From Anaerolinea thermolimosa (GTDB lineage: Bacteria > Chloroflexota > Anaerolineae > Anaerolineales > Anaerolineaceae), in NCBI RefSeq assembly GCF_001050195.2, contig NZ_DF967965.1:2205035-2269034 (forward strand): 64,000 nt of DNA. The letters run 5' to 3'. The notes beneath the pieces are model-generated. The model was not told the origin of the DNA and ran no database searches. It saw nothing but the letters and a program-made list of their open reading frames with translations. This document shows positions 27,859-37,519 of the stretch, piece by piece (within the stretch, counting starts at the first letter, position 1; each line of letters begins with the position of its first letter). The position numbers and the translations under genes are program-made.

Positions 27859-30800
27859 ATGTCTGTGGAATCCCCTACCCCCTCCTGGCTGGATCGCCCC
27901 CTTTTCAAGGAAAATTCGGGTTTAAAAATTGAAACCATTCTGATCACGCTCATCATTCTCCTGGCAGTGATCAGCCGCTTTGCCATGCTGGGAGAGCGTG
28001 TCATGAGCCATGACGAGGTGAATCACGTCTGGCCCTCGTATGATTTCTTCAAGGGGAAAGGCTATGCGCACAACCCCGTTACTCACGGGCCTTTTCAGTT
28101 CCACATCATCGCCCTCAGTTATTTCCTCTTCGGAGATAGCGACTTCACCTCGCGCGTGCCCGCTGCACTCTTCAGCACTGCTGCGGTCGTTTTCGTCCTC
28201 TTTGCCTACCGCCGTTACCTCGGTCGTGCAGGTGCCCTGATCGCCGGGTTTCTTTTCCTGATCTCTCCTTATCTGCTTTTCTACGGACGTTACGCCCGCA
28301 ATGAGGGGTTTATCGAGCTTTACCTGGTGGTGATGCTATTCGCCGTGCTGCGGCACTTAGAAAAGGGAGATCATCTCTCCCTGTACCTCCTGACGGGTAC
28401 CATTGTCATGCACTTCATCACCAAAGAAACCTCCTATATCTACGTCGCTCAACTGTTAATTTTCCTGACCCTGCTCTTCCTTAAAGAAGTTCAGCGCGCC
28501 GAGCGCTTGCACCCCGCGCGTTACACCCGGTTTGTCTTACTGGTGGGAGTAGCCATCTTGCTTATTCTTGCCGCTGTAGGTTTGGGCGCAGCAAATGCCA
28601 GACCGGCCAATCAGGCCACACCTGCCGGGAATATCGCTCCCGGGGCTGAAACAACAGCCACAACTTCCTCCTCCAACCTTTTTGGAAAGATCAATCTGGC
28701 CATCGAATTGGTCCTTGTGCTTGGCGCACTGGGAGCAGCCGGTGTGGGGTTTTTCTTCCTCATCAAAGAGCTTGGCTGGAAGCAGTTACGCGCTTTGCGC
28801 TCTTTTAACATGCTCGTACTCACCGGAACTCTCGTCTTGCCTCAGTTAGCCGCCTTCCCGGTCAAAATGCTTGGATATGATCCCCTGGATTATTCTTCAT
28901 CGGCTGGCTTACTGCGCACCGGTTCTGTACTTTTCCTTTTCCTTCTCCTTTCAGCAGTCATTGGCTGGTTATGGAACCCGCGTCTATGGTTTAAGCACGC
29001 GGCTCTCTTTTATGCCGTGTACATCTTCTTCTACACCTCGATGTTCACCAACGGGAGCGGTTTCTTCAGTGGAATCATCGGCTCACTGGGATACTGGTTA
29101 AACCAGCAGGGTGAGCACCGGGGTGGGCAGCCCTGGTATTACTTTGCGTTTTTACAGATCCCGATCTACGAATATTTAGCCCTCCTTGGAGCCTTCCTGG
29201 CCCTTTATCTTGGCCTCCGGCATGACCGGTTTTCACACCTGCCCGGGCAAGACCTCAGCGCCCCTCAACCCGGTGATTCAGAAGAAGCCATCAAAGACCA
29301 GGCCCAGGCCGCCCCCCCAGAAGAGCCACCCTTCTCCCTGGAAGAATTCTACAATACGCCTCAGCGTCTCCCTGTGCTGGGGTTATTCCTCTTCTGGTCT
29401 GTCACCAGCCTGATTGCCTTCAGCCTGGCTGGCGAGAAAATGCCCTGGCTCACCGTGCACATTGCCCTTGGGCTGCTGCTTGCGGCGGCATGGGGGCTTG
29501 GGTATCTGGTCGAAACCACTGCATGGAAAAAGATTCTCAACCGTGAGGGAATCCTGGCGCTGGCCCTCCTGCCGGTCTTTTTTACCAGCGTCAGTGCCAC
29601 GGCAGGCATTCTCCTCGGAAGTAACCCACCCTTCGCTGGTAATACCCTCGAACAGTTACAGGTTACGGGCCTGTTCTTCTTTTCAGTCCTGGCAAGCATC
29701 GGGAGCGGAATCGGAATTTTATACCTTATGCGTGGCTGGCAGACCGGTCAAATCATCCGGTTGGCCACCCTTACCGTGTTTGCCATGCTCGCCATCCTCA
29801 CCGCTCGCACAGCTTACCTTGCCTCTTTTGTGAATTATGACCACCCCACGGAATTTCTCGTTTACGCTCATGCCGCCCGTGGCCCCAAAGACATCCTTGC
29901 CCAGATCGAAGAAATTTCACGGCGCACCACACGCGGAAAAGACATTGTGGTGGCTTACTCCGGTGATGCTCAGTACCCTTACCTCTGGTATTTGCGTGAT
30001 TATCCGAACATTCGCTGGTTTGGAGACAAACCCACCCGCGACCTCCGTGATGCCCCCATTATTCTGGCCGGCGAGGATGTATTCACCAAAATGGACGCCG
30101 TGGTGGCTGACCAGTACGTCATGTTCGAGTACATGCGCCTCTGGTGGCCCATGCAGGATTACTGGAATCTCAATTGGAAACGCATCAGCTACGCCTTGAG
30201 TGACCCCAATTACCGCCAGGCCCTCTGGGAAATCTGGCTTAACCGCGATTACACCCGCTACGCGAAACTCACCAACAACCCCAACCTCACCCTGGAAAAC
30301 TGGCAACCCAGTGCACGCATTCGCATGTACATTCGCAAAGATATTGTGGCCCAGATGTGGGATTACGGAGCTCAGCCCGTGGTGGTCAGTGAAACCCAGA
30401 GCGATCCCTATGCCGGGAAGATGATGGAATTGCTGGCCGATTTCACCTTTGGGCAACCGGGCAGCGCTCTGGGTGAACTTCAGGCACCGCGCGGGTTGGC
30501 CCTTGCCCCCGATGGCAGCCTCTACGTGGCCGATTCACGGAATCATCGCATCCAGCATTTCGCACCTGATGGCTCTTTCATCCAGGCCTGGGGGAGTTTT
30601 GCCGATATAGCCGCTGGTGAGGCGCCCGGGGGTACCTTCTATGAGCCCTGGGACGTGGCCGTAGCCGCGGATGGAAGCGTGTTTGTTTCCGATACCTGGA
30701 ACCACCGCATTCAAAAATTTACTGCCGATGGCCGCTTCTTGCAAATGTGGGGGTATTTTGGCCAGGGTGAAACCCCCGAAGCCTTCTGGGGACCCCGCGG

Positions 30801-31320
30801 GTTGGCCATTGATGCTCGCGGTCGCCTCTATGTGGCCGATACGGGCAATAAGCGCATTGTCATCTTTGAACCCGATGGCACGTATGTAGCCCAATTTGGA
30901 ACCGCAGGGCTGGAGGCGGGTCAATTCGACGAGCCTACCGGGATTGCCATTGCCCCCGATGGCCTGATTTATGTCGCCGATACCTGGAATCAGCGAGTGC
31001 AGGTGTTCTCATCTGATGCTGAAGGGAAAACCTTCACTCCGGTGCGTCAGTGGGATATTCGCGGCTGGTACGGACAATCGCTGGATAATAAACCCTATCT
31101 GAAAGTTTCTCCCACGAGCGGAAATGTGCTGGTGGCTGACCCCGAAGGTAATCGCATTCTGGAATTCACCCCGGATGGCACTTTCGTTCGCGGCTGGGAG
31201 GCTTACCAGAGCCAGGGAGATTCCGTCGGGCTGGCGGCAGGGCTGGCTGTGGACGCCAAAGGCGGTGTTTGGGTCAGCGACGCGGCAAATCACCGCATCC
31301 TGCACTTCACTTTACCCTGA
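27859..31320 (+). CDS. Agl23-like membrane glycosyltransferase with NHL beta-propeller
   Basis: A 1153-aa protein. The N-terminal ~690 residues hold many membrane segments and a GT39/ArnT-like start: first luminal loop with MSHDEVNHVWPSYDFFKG and THGPFQFH, acidic residues used by lipid-sugar-dependent transferases. A soluble stretch follows, then from about residue 860 a series of NHL repeats (each with a 'LYVADSxNHRIQ..F..DG' core) forming an extracytoplasmic propeller. The family is named flippase-activity-associated Agl23 in archaea and occurs in Chloroflexota. Likely role: protein or lipid glycosylation at the outer face of the membrane. Single-gene unit. Confidence 0.88.
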   Translation: MSVESPTPSWLDRPLFKENSGLKIETILITLIILLAVISRFAMLGERVMSHDEVNHVWPSYDFFKGKGYAHNPVTHGPFQFHIIALSYFLFGDSDFTSRVPAALFSTAAVVFVLFAYRRYLGRAGALIAGFLFLISPYLLFYGRYARNEGFIELYLVVMLFAVLRHLEKGDHLSLYLLTGTIVMHFITKETSYIYVAQLLIFLTLLFLKEVQRAERLHPARYTRFVLLVGVAILLILAAVGLGAANARPANQATPAGNIAPGAETTATTSSSNLFGKINLAIELVLVLGALGAAGVGFFFLIKELGWKQLRALRSFNMLVLTGTLVLPQLAAFPVKMLGYDPLDYSSSAGLLRTGSVLFLFLLLSAVIGWLWNPRLWFKHAALFYAVYIFFYTSMFTNGSGFFSGIIGSLGYWLNQQGEHRGGQPWYYFAFLQIPIYEYLALLGAFLALYLGLRHDRFSHLPGQDLSAPQPGDSEEAIKDQAQAAPPEEPPFSLEEFYNTPQRLPVLGLFLFWSVTSLIAFSLAGEKMPWLTVHIALGLLLAAAWGLGYLVETTAWKKILNREGILALALLPVFFTSVSATAGILLGSNPPFAGNTLEQLQVTGLFFFSVLASIGSGIGILYLMRGWQTGQIIRLATLTVFAMLAILTARTAYLASFVNYDHPTEFLVYAHAARGPKDILAQIEEISRRTTRGKDIVVAYSGDAQYPYLWYLRDYPNIRWFGDKPTRDLRDAPIILAGEDVFTKMDAVVADQYVMFEYMRLWWPMQDYWNLNWKRISYALSDPNYRQALWEIWLNRDYTRYAKLTNNPNLTLENWQPSARIRMYIRKDIVAQMWDYGAQPVVVSETQSDPYAGKMMELLADFTFGQPGSALGELQAPRGLALAPDGSLYVADSRNHRIQHFAPDGSFIQAWGSFADIAAGEAPGGTFYEPWDVAVAADGSVFVSDTWNHRIQKFTADGRFLQMWGYFGQGETPEAFWGPRGLAIDARGRLYVADTGNKRIVIFEPDGTYVAQFGTAGLEAGQFDEPTGIAIAPDGLIYVADTWNQRVQVFSSDAEGKTFTPVRQWDIRGWYGQSLDNKPYLKVSPTSGNVLVADPEGNRILEFTPDGTFVRGWEAYQSQGDSVGLAAGLAVDAKGGVWVSDAANHRILHFTLP

Positions 31321-31348
31321 TTGTAACCACGGGGCTTTCCACAAAAAA

Positions 31349-31382
31349 TTGAGCCGGTCTTCGTTAATGAAGACCGGCTCAA
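31349..31382 (-). terminator. Terminator of mutL-degV operon
   Basis: A 14-bp perfect stem (TTGAGCCGGTCTTC / GAAGACCGGCTCAA) with loop GTTAAT. On the minus strand it is followed by TTTTTT, so it is a good intrinsic terminator after the DegV gene; on the plus strand the Agl23-like gene ends just before it. Confidence 0.8.
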
Positions 31383-31389
31383 TCACGCG

Positions 31390-32247
31390 CTATATTTCGT
31401 AAATTTCTGCCGGACCGGCACAAATGCCTGCCAGGCTTCCTCCGGTGTGCGCTCCCAGAATGGGCCCCACCACTGCCGTCGGCAACCAGACACACTCAAA
31501 CAGTTTTGAAACCATATCCCGCAACATGGCTACCGCATCGGGATTTTTACCGTGCAAGAGTTGCACCCGCAGGCGGCTTCCTTCAGGGTAGAATTTTAAC
31601 AGTGCGCTGGCCATCGCTTGCAGGGCTTTCTTTGGAGTGCGCTCTTGCCCCAGCATATAATACTTTCCTTCATCCTTGCTGACCCCAATCACCGGACGAA
31701 TGTGAAGCAACGACGCCAGCAGTCCCTTAAGATGACTGATCCGTCCACCGTGAATCAGATACTTTAACGTATCCAGAGTGAACATCCCCTCCGTGGCGGC
31801 TCGAATGCGCTCTAACCGTTCTAAAACCTGCTGGAGCGGCCACCCAACCTGAAGTGCCCGCGCGGCGAATTCCACCTGCCAGGCCTGCGGGCAGGAGAGC
31901 GTTTTACTATCCCAGAAGGTCACTCTGGCTTCCGGGGTCATCTCAGCACCAGAACGGGCCGAATCCAGCGTTCCGCTCAACCCAGAAGATATATGGATAG
32001 AAAGAATCTCTGGATCGGTTTGCGCGAGCCTCCGATAAAGCGCGGCAAAGTCACCCGCCGATGCCTGGGATGTGGTAGGGTAAGCTTCTGTTTTCTCGAG
32101 CAATTCATAAAAGGCCGCGGGGGTAAGGTCTTCACCACTCGAATAGGTACGCCCATCCAGGCTCAAGCGCATCGGAACAAATTGGACATTCAATCCTTCC
32201 AGTTGCTCCGCGGAGAAATCCGCCCCGCGATCGGTCACAACCCACAT
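31390..32247 (-). CDS. DegV family fatty-acid-binding protein
   Basis: A 285-aa DegV protein. Conserved features: VTDRGADF near the N-terminus, YPTTSQAS (the TSQPS ligand segment), SIHISSGLSGT, and TLKYLIHGGRI. DegV/FakB proteins bind a fatty acid and, with FakA kinase, form acyl-phosphate; no fakA is nearby. Two ATGs occur (32253 and 32247); 32247 is preferred because GGGAGGG ends six bases before it. It follows mutL by 24 bp. Confidence 0.9.
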   Translation of the reverse strand: MWVVTDRGADFSAEQLEGLNVQFVPMRLSLDGRTYSSGEDLTPAAFYELLEKTEAYPTTSQASAGDFAALYRRLAQTDPEILSIHISSGLSGTLDSARSGAEMTPEARVTFWDSKTLSCPQAWQVEFAARALQVGWPLQQVLERLERIRAATEGMFTLDTLKYLIHGGRISHLKGLLASLLHIRPVIGVSKDEGKYYMLGQERTPKKALQAMASALLKFYPEGSRLRVQLLHGKNPDAVAMLRDMVSKLFECVWLPTAVVGPILGAHTGGSLAGICAGPAEIYEI

Positions 32248-32271
32248 CGTCATCCCTCCCAGGTAAAAAAA

Positions 32272-34071
32272 TTATCTTGCTCCACGTCTTCCGAACTGCC
32301 GCTCGAGCACATCCACCGGCAAATGGATCATCGTCGGGCGGCCATGCGGACAAGTACGTGGCGACTGACAACGCTCAAGGTCGCGCAATAATGCCCGTTG
32401 TTCCTCAACAGAAAGAATTTGCCCGGCCTTAACCGCACTGCGTTTACAAATACGTGCCACCAGGCGTGCTTCTACTTCCGATTGCAACGGAGATTCATCT
32501 TCTTCAAAGTCCTCCACCACCACTCTCACCACTGAAGCCGGATCAGCGCCAGCAAAGATTGCTGGAATGGCCCGGATACGAAAAGTATTCGGGCCAAAAA
32601 CTTCTACTTCAAAGCCCAGCTTTCCCATCACCTTCAATTGCCCCTCCAGCAACACTGCCTGAGCAGGAGGCAGGGTGAGTAAAACCGGCTCGAGTAACGC
32701 CTGAGATGCAGGAGATTTTCCTCCCAGCTCCAAAAATCGCTCGAAGAGCACACGTTCATGCGCCGCATGTTGGTCAATTAAATACAGGCCATCCGGGCCT
32801 TCTGCCACCAGATAGGATGCTCCCACCTGCCCTACCAGGCGCAGGAGTGGAATGGCTCCGGCTGGAAAACGAGATTGCTCCATAACCTCCGGAGAGTTCT
32901 CATCTTCGCGCACAGCACCTTCCCCGCCAGGCTCTCCCACCGTACCAGGCTCATCCGCCTGAGCGGCCATTTCCCAGGCCGGGTCAATCAGGCGATTCTC
33001 TGATGGAGCAGTGGAGTTGTCAACCGTACCGACCTTCCTCCACCCACCCTGCCAGACGGGGGGCGAAACCAGAGAAGGAGCAGGAGAATAGGCCAGTAGT
33101 GCTCGGCGCGCCGCCCGCGAAACAGCGCTAAAAACCTCATCCTGATCTCTGAAGCGCACCTCAGCCTTTGCCGGATGCACGTTTACATCGACCGCATCAG
33201 GTGGCAGGTTGATAAAGAGCGCCGCAATTGGAAAACGCCCCACCATCAAGAGCGTGTGATAAGCCTGTAAAAGAGCCGCTGAAAGGGAAGCATCCTGCAC
33301 CCAGCGCCCGTTGACAAAGAAAGTCAACTCCCGCCGGTTCGAACGGGTCAACGCTACCGGGCTGATAAAGCCAGTCACACTGAGACGCCCGTCCTGATAA
33401 TCCACTTCGAGCATTTGCCGGGCCACGTCAACCCCGTACAGGCTGGCCAGAACCTCACGGCGGTCACCCTTTCCACTTGTCTGAAGGGTGGGGCGCCCCT
33501 CATGAAACAGGTGGAATCGCACGTGCGGATATGCCAGGGCATAGCGAGTCACCAGGCCATCGATCTGCTGCCGTTCGGTAAGGTCACGCTTAAGGAATTT
33601 CAGACGTGCCGGTACATTATAGAAAAGATCCTCCACGCGCACCAGCGTTCCTGGTGGGCCGCCTGCCGCTTCCAGGGGAGCCAGCTTTCCCCCTTCCACC
33701 TGGATACGCCCTCCCACCGCAGAATCGGTAGTGCGTGAAGTAAGCGTGAGGCGCGACACCGACGCAATGGAGGCCAGCGCTTCACCCCGAAACCCCAGGG
33801 TGGTGATGTGAAAGAGATCGGCTGCACTTTGTAACTTACTGGTAGCATGGCGAGCCACCGCCAGTGAGAGTTCCTCAGGTGAAATGCCACACCCATCGTC
33901 AGTTACTTCGATAAGCCGACGCCCCGCCTCCACAATCCGGATTTCCACCTGCCTTGCCCCGGCATCCAGCGCATTTTCCATCAATTCTTTGACCACCGAA
34001 GCGGGCCGCTCGATGACCTCACCGGCGGCAATTTGCGAAGCTACAGCATCATCCAGAATATGAATGGGCAT
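32272..34071 (-). CDS. mutL: DNA mismatch repair protein MutL
   Basis: A 599-aa protein. The GHKL ATPase half shows IAAGEVIERPASVVKELMENALDAGA, TDDGCGI, RHATSK and GFRGEALASI. The C-terminal half has QAALLEP-like and a DQHAAHERVLFE metal-site segment with CRSPRTCPHGRPT-like cysteine/histidine residues, the signature of endonuclease-type MutL found in bacteria without MutH. It couples MutS mismatch recognition to strand cutting. ATG 34071 chosen; TTG at 34080 is only two bases after the -10 box. Divergent from the HAD gene. Confidence 0.95.
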   Translation of the reverse strand: MPIHILDDAVASQIAAGEVIERPASVVKELMENALDAGARQVEIRIVEAGRRLIEVTDDGCGISPEELSLAVARHATSKLQSAADLFHITTLGFRGEALASIASVSRLTLTSRTTDSAVGGRIQVEGGKLAPLEAAGGPPGTLVRVEDLFYNVPARLKFLKRDLTERQQIDGLVTRYALAYPHVRFHLFHEGRPTLQTSGKGDRREVLASLYGVDVARQMLEVDYQDGRLSVTGFISPVALTRSNRRELTFFVNGRWVQDASLSAALLQAYHTLLMVGRFPIAALFINLPPDAVDVNVHPAKAEVRFRDQDEVFSAVSRAARRALLAYSPAPSLVSPPVWQGGWRKVGTVDNSTAPSENRLIDPAWEMAAQADEPGTVGEPGGEGAVREDENSPEVMEQSRFPAGAIPLLRLVGQVGASYLVAEGPDGLYLIDQHAAHERVLFERFLELGGKSPASQALLEPVLLTLPPAQAVLLEGQLKVMGKLGFEVEVFGPNTFRIRAIPAIFAGADPASVVRVVVEDFEEDESPLQSEVEARLVARICKRSAVKAGQILSVEEQRALLRDLERCQSPRTCPHGRPTMIHLPVDVLERQFGRRGAR

Positions 34072-34082
34072 TTCAGCCAAAA

Positions 34083-34119
34083 ATTATACCCCATCTGGCA
34101 TCCTCCCTTGCGATATAAT
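34083..34119. promoter_or_regulatory. Interlocked divergent promoters of mutL and HAD genes
   Basis: Minus-strand TATAAT (34083-34088, 11 nt before mutL ATG) and plus-strand TATAAT (34114-34119, 8 nt before HAD ATG 34128) are only 25 bp apart, so the expected -35 region of each promoter reaches the -10 region of the other. Neither gene has a ribosome site. Confidence 0.6.
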
Positions 34120-34127
34120 CACAACGT

Positions 34128-34787
34128 ATGTCTATTTCTACCATTTTCTTTGATCTGGATGATACCCTTTACCCGCCATCCAGCGGGGTTTGGGAGGCGA
34201 TTGGAGAGCGCATTAACCTGTATATGTGCCAGCGGGTTGGCATCTCTCCTGACGAGGTCACCGCATTGCGTGAGCATCTTTATCATACTTATGGCACAAC
34301 TCTTCGTGGTCTCACCCTTACCCGCGGCATCGACCCGCGAGATTACCTGGCTTTTGTCCACGATATCCCCTTGCAGGACTATCTTACCCCCGACCCTTCA
34401 TTGCCTTCCTTGCTGAAAAGCATTACACTTCGTAAAGTAATATTTACCAACGCTGATCGCGCCCACGCTCACCGGGTGCTTTCTATTCTCGGAGTAGAGG
34501 ATTGTTTCGATCAAATCATTGATGTACTCGATGTGGCACCTTACTGCAAACCCATGACGGAAGCTTTCTTACGTGCCATGGAACTGGCCGGTGTGAACAG
34601 TCCCGCTGAAGCCATTTTCATCGATGATGCTACCCACAATCTTCGCGCGGCGCGGGCACTGGGTTTTTACACCATTCGTATGGGCAATGCCTCCGCTGAT
34701 GGTTGTTGCCACGCTGTTATCCAATCCCTCCATGATCTCCCGGCATTGCTCGTTTCACTCCAATCACCAAAATCGGAGGAACCATGA
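34128..34787 (+). CDS. HAD-family pyrimidine 5'-nucleotidase-like phosphatase
   Basis: A 219-aa haloacid-dehalogenase hydrolase. Motif I is FFDLDDTLYPP (nucleophile D9, acid D11), motif II VIFTNAD, motif III the Lys in PYCKP and motif IV FIDDATHNL. The YPP after motif I and the helical cap match the SDT1/pyrimidine 5'-nucleotidase branch. Substrate remains a guess. It overlaps the next gene by ATGA and is probably leaderless. Confidence 0.82.
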   Translation: MSISTIFFDLDDTLYPPSSGVWEAIGERINLYMCQRVGISPDEVTALREHLYHTYGTTLRGLTLTRGIDPRDYLAFVHDIPLQDYLTPDPSLPSLLKSITLRKVIFTNADRAHAHRVLSILGVEDCFDQIIDVLDVAPYCKPMTEAFLRAMELAGVNSPAEAIFIDDATHNLRAARALGFYTIRMGNASADGCCHAVIQSLHDLPALLVSLQSPKSEEP

Positions 34788-35038
34788 ACCCTGGTTCTCT
34801 CTCCCTCCTGGCCTGGTGTGGAATCGGATTCATTATCCTGGTAGTGGTTTCCATTAACGTATGGCTCCTCTCTCTTCTCCGCCACCGGGGAACCGCACCA
34901 TCCGAATCCATCTGGAAGCGCACCACAGAAGCGTTGCGCAATCCCTTTGCCAGAGAGGATCAGGCCTTAAATGAGTTATCCAGAAGGGTTGCTTCTTTAC
35001 GGAATTCTTCGCCAGAGGACCGACCGCCCACATCCTGA
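34784..35038 (+). CDS. Small single-pass membrane protein
   Basis: An 84-aa protein: one N-terminal hydrophobic helix (~8-30) then a charged, probably helical cytoplasmic tail with Arg/Glu-rich segments. ATG overlaps the HAD gene stop (34784-34787), which supports expression. No family is recognised and no function can be given. Confidence 0.65.
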   Translation: MNPGSLSLLAWCGIGFIILVVVSINVWLLSLLRHRGTAPSESIWKRTTEALRNPFAREDQALNELSRRVASLRNSSPEDRPPTS

Positions 35039-35145
35039 CCGGGGATCTGGAAAACTCTCAACAGGCCTCATCTCAGATTAAGTAAATCGTGATAAGCTTG
35101 ATTTAAGACGAAAATGATTGCTTTAGGATAGGAGACCGTAATTGT

Positions 35146-36417
35146 ATGAACAAAAGTGTCCGGATATTTCTGGGGGTGATGATTGTTTTATTGTTACTCG
35201 CGGGCGCTTTTTCTGGAGGGTTGGTGGTAGGGTGGTTGCTGCCTGACCGGGCTCAGGCGGCCTTCCCGCTCATCGGCACGAACTCCACAGGCGCACAATC
35301 CGATACCGCCACCGACCCTGGCAGCAGCGCCGGTACCCCCACCCAGTACAAGGAATTATTTAAACCCTTCTGGGAAGCCTGGCAGATCGTCAAAGACCAG
35401 TACGTCGACCAGCCAGTCGATGAGCAAAAAATGATGCAAGGCGCCATTCGAGGGATGCTGGAATCTCTGGGAGATCCTCACACATCCTATATGGACCCCG
35501 ACGAATACCGCCAGGCCAACCTGCCCATGAATGGCGAGTATGAGGGGATCGGGGCCTGGGTCGATACCACTGGAGATTACGTCAAAATTGTCAGCCCTAT
35601 GCCTGGCTCTCCTGCTGAGAAGGCCGGATTGAAGGCCAATGACATCATCATCAAGGTGGATGGCGAGGACATGACCGGCATCGACGGAAATCTGGTGTTA
35701 CGCCGTATTCTTGGCCCGGCTGGTACCAGTGTGACCCTCACCATCCAACGTGAAGGGCTGGATGCACCTTTCGATGTGACCATTACACGCGCCAAAATTA
35801 TCATTCCTTCGGTTGAAGGAAAAATGCTGGACGGGAACATCGCCTACATTCAACTCTTCACCTTTGGTGAAAAGACTACCGGAGAATTAAAGACCAAACT
35901 TCGTGAGCTGATGGCCCAGAACCCCAAAGGGCTGATCCTTGACCTGCGCAACAACGGCGGGGGCTACCTCAATACTGCCATTGAGGTCGTCTCGCAATTT
36001 ATCGACAAGGGTGTGGTGATGTATGAAGAATACGGGAACGGTCAGCGAAAAACCTTCCAGGCACTACCGGGCGGGCTGGCCACGAAAATTCCCCTCGTCG
36101 TCCTCGTCAACGAGGGCACTGCTTCAGCATCCGAAATTACCGCCGGTGCCATTCAGGACTACGGACGTGGAATCCTGGTAGGGGTAACCACGTACGGGAA
36201 AGGTTCCGTGCAGAACTGGATCCCTCTGGAAAACAATCAGGGGGCCGTCAGGGTAACCATCGCACGCTGGCTGACCCCCAAAGAGCGCCAGATCTCCAAA
36301 ATCGGGTTGAAACCCGATGTTGAGGTACCGCTCACTGAAGAGGATATCAAAAACGGGAAAGACCCTCAGCTCGATAAAGCCATCGAGATTATCAACCAGG
36401 GCGGGGTAAACCCCTGA
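35146..36417 (+). CDS. ctpA: C-terminal processing peptidase (S41 family)
   Basis: A 423-aa exported protease with an N-terminal anchor or signal peptide (~5-30), a PDZ domain (~120-200; GIGAWVDTTGDYVKIV, PGSPAEKAGLKANDII) and an S41 catalytic domain. The Ser-Lys dyad is Ser327 (NEGTASASEI) and Lys352 (TYGKGSV), exactly 25 residues apart as in other CtpA proteins. It would cleave proteins from their C-termini outside the membrane. AGGAG lies upstream of ATG 35146, and the gene ends at an intrinsic terminator. Confidence 0.93.
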   Translation: MNKSVRIFLGVMIVLLLLAGAFSGGLVVGWLLPDRAQAAFPLIGTNSTGAQSDTATDPGSSAGTPTQYKELFKPFWEAWQIVKDQYVDQPVDEQKMMQGAIRGMLESLGDPHTSYMDPDEYRQANLPMNGEYEGIGAWVDTTGDYVKIVSPMPGSPAEKAGLKANDIIIKVDGEDMTGIDGNLVLRRILGPAGTSVTLTIQREGLDAPFDVTITRAKIIIPSVEGKMLDGNIAYIQLFTFGEKTTGELKTKLRELMAQNPKGLILDLRNNGGGYLNTAIEVVSQFIDKGVVMYEEYGNGQRKTFQALPGGLATKIPLVVLVNEGTASASEITAGAIQDYGRGILVGVTTYGKGSVQNWIPLENNQGAVRVTIARWLTPKERQISKIGLKPDVEVPLTEEDIKNGKDPQLDKAIEIINQGGVNP

Positions 36418-36423
36418 CACTCG

Positions 36424-36453
36424 ATGGGCTGGCATTTTACCAGCCCATTTTTT
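36424..36453 (+). terminator. Intrinsic terminator of ctpA
   Basis: A 9-bp stem (ATGGGCTGG / CCAGCCCAT), 7-nt loop, then a run of T. The T-rich tail merges with the promoter of the next gene, whose -10 is at 36458-36463. Confidence 0.85.
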
Positions 36454-36457
36454 ATTT

Positions 36458-36463
36458 TATAAT
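36458..36463 (+). promoter_or_regulatory. -10 box 6 nt before flippase-like start
   Basis: TATAAT ends six bases before GTG 36470, with no ribosome site; another predicted leaderless start. It lies right after the ctpA terminator. Confidence 0.5.
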
Positions 36464-36469
36464 CATCTC

Positions 36470-37486
36470 GTGCGGAAATTCATCATCGCCCTCATCCTGC
36501 TTCTGGGGGTCCTGTTTCTCATCACACGCTTCACCGAGATGCAGGATGTGGTTGCAATCTTTCAACGCGGCAATTTTTATCTGGTCTCTCTGGCATTGGT
36601 CTTCCAGCTTCTCTGGCTTTTCAATTTAGGGCTCACCTATCAATCCATCTTCTCTCTTCTCCATGAGAAAGTAGGGGCAATGTATATGGCGCGGGTGGCT
36701 ACGGCCTCCATGTTTATCGGGGTTGTTGCTCCTTCCGGAGGGTTGAGCGGTGGTGCCTATTTGCTGGCCAATGCCCGGAGCCAGGGGCGCTCTATCGGGC
36801 GTGCCGCGGTTGCGGGCGTACTATTTGTCCTTCTGGAATACACTGCAACCCTTTTAACCCTCATCTTTGGCCTGGCAGAACTGGCCCGGCGTAATAAACT
36901 CCACTGGTCCGAAATCACAGCCTCGCTTATTTTGCTCCTGGGTGCTCTGGGACTGGCTCTGCTCCTCTATCTGGGAATGAAATCCGCGTCCTTGCTTGCT
37001 CGCCTGCTTGCCTGGGGAGCGCGCATGATCAATCGCCTGTTCCATCCATTTCTTCACCATAATTACCTCTCCGAAGCACGGGCGCATTCGTTTGCCTTTG
37101 AGGCCGCAGAGGGCATTGCTGCTCTGCGCTCCAATCCCCGCCAGGTGCTGCGCCCGGTCTTTCACGCCATCCTGAACAAAGGGATTCTCATTGGCATCCT
37201 GGCCCTCGTCTTTATGGCGTTTAAAATAGAAGTCCCTTTTACTACGGTACTGGCTTGTTTCAGCATTGCCTACCTTTTCTTAATCGTATCACCCACCCCC
37301 GCCGGGATCGGTGTGGTCGAAGGAGTGATGACAGTAGCCTTTGGTTCTCTTCAGGTGCCATTAGAAGCTTCTGCAGTGGTAACCATGGCCTATCGCGGGT
37401 TGACTTTCTGGGTGCCCGTTCTCCTCGGCCTCTTCGCCTTTCGCAGTCTGCATCTGGAGACCAGTGCACCTCTTGAGGGAAAATGA
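36470..37486 (+). CDS. UPF0104/LPG-synthase-like membrane protein
   Basis: A 338-aa integral membrane protein with about eight hydrophobic segments. VAPSGGLSGGAYLLA and SPTPAGIGVVEGVMT are the typical signatures of the lysylphosphatidylglycerol-synthase membrane (flippase-like) family. The soluble aminoacyl-transfer domain of MprF is absent, so it is more likely a lipid translocase or glycolipid-related protein. Starts at GTG directly after a -10 box. Confidence 0.85.
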   Translation: MRKFIIALILLLGVLFLITRFTEMQDVVAIFQRGNFYLVSLALVFQLLWLFNLGLTYQSIFSLLHEKVGAMYMARVATASMFIGVVAPSGGLSGGAYLLANARSQGRSIGRAAVAGVLFVLLEYTATLLTLIFGLAELARRNKLHWSEITASLILLLGALGLALLLYLGMKSASLLARLLAWGARMINRLFHPFLHHNYLSEARAHSFAFEAAEGIAALRSNPRQVLRPVFHAILNKGILIGILALVFMAFKIEVPFTTVLACFSIAYLFLIVSPTPAGIGVVEGVMTVAFGSLQVPLEASAVVTMAYRGLTFWVPVLLGLFAFRSLHLETSAPLEGK

Positions 37487-37519
37487 TTCCATTACAGGGG
37501 AGAAATTCATCAATATTGC

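Noticed and set aside
29917-30924. Several minus-strand frames opposite the NHL region
   Set aside because: Periodic codon use of the NHL repeats keeps the antisense frame open; no independent support.
34072-34080. TTG 34080 as mutL start
   Set aside because: It is two bases after the -10 box, so it would not be in the transcript; ATG 34071 gives the normal MutL N-terminus.
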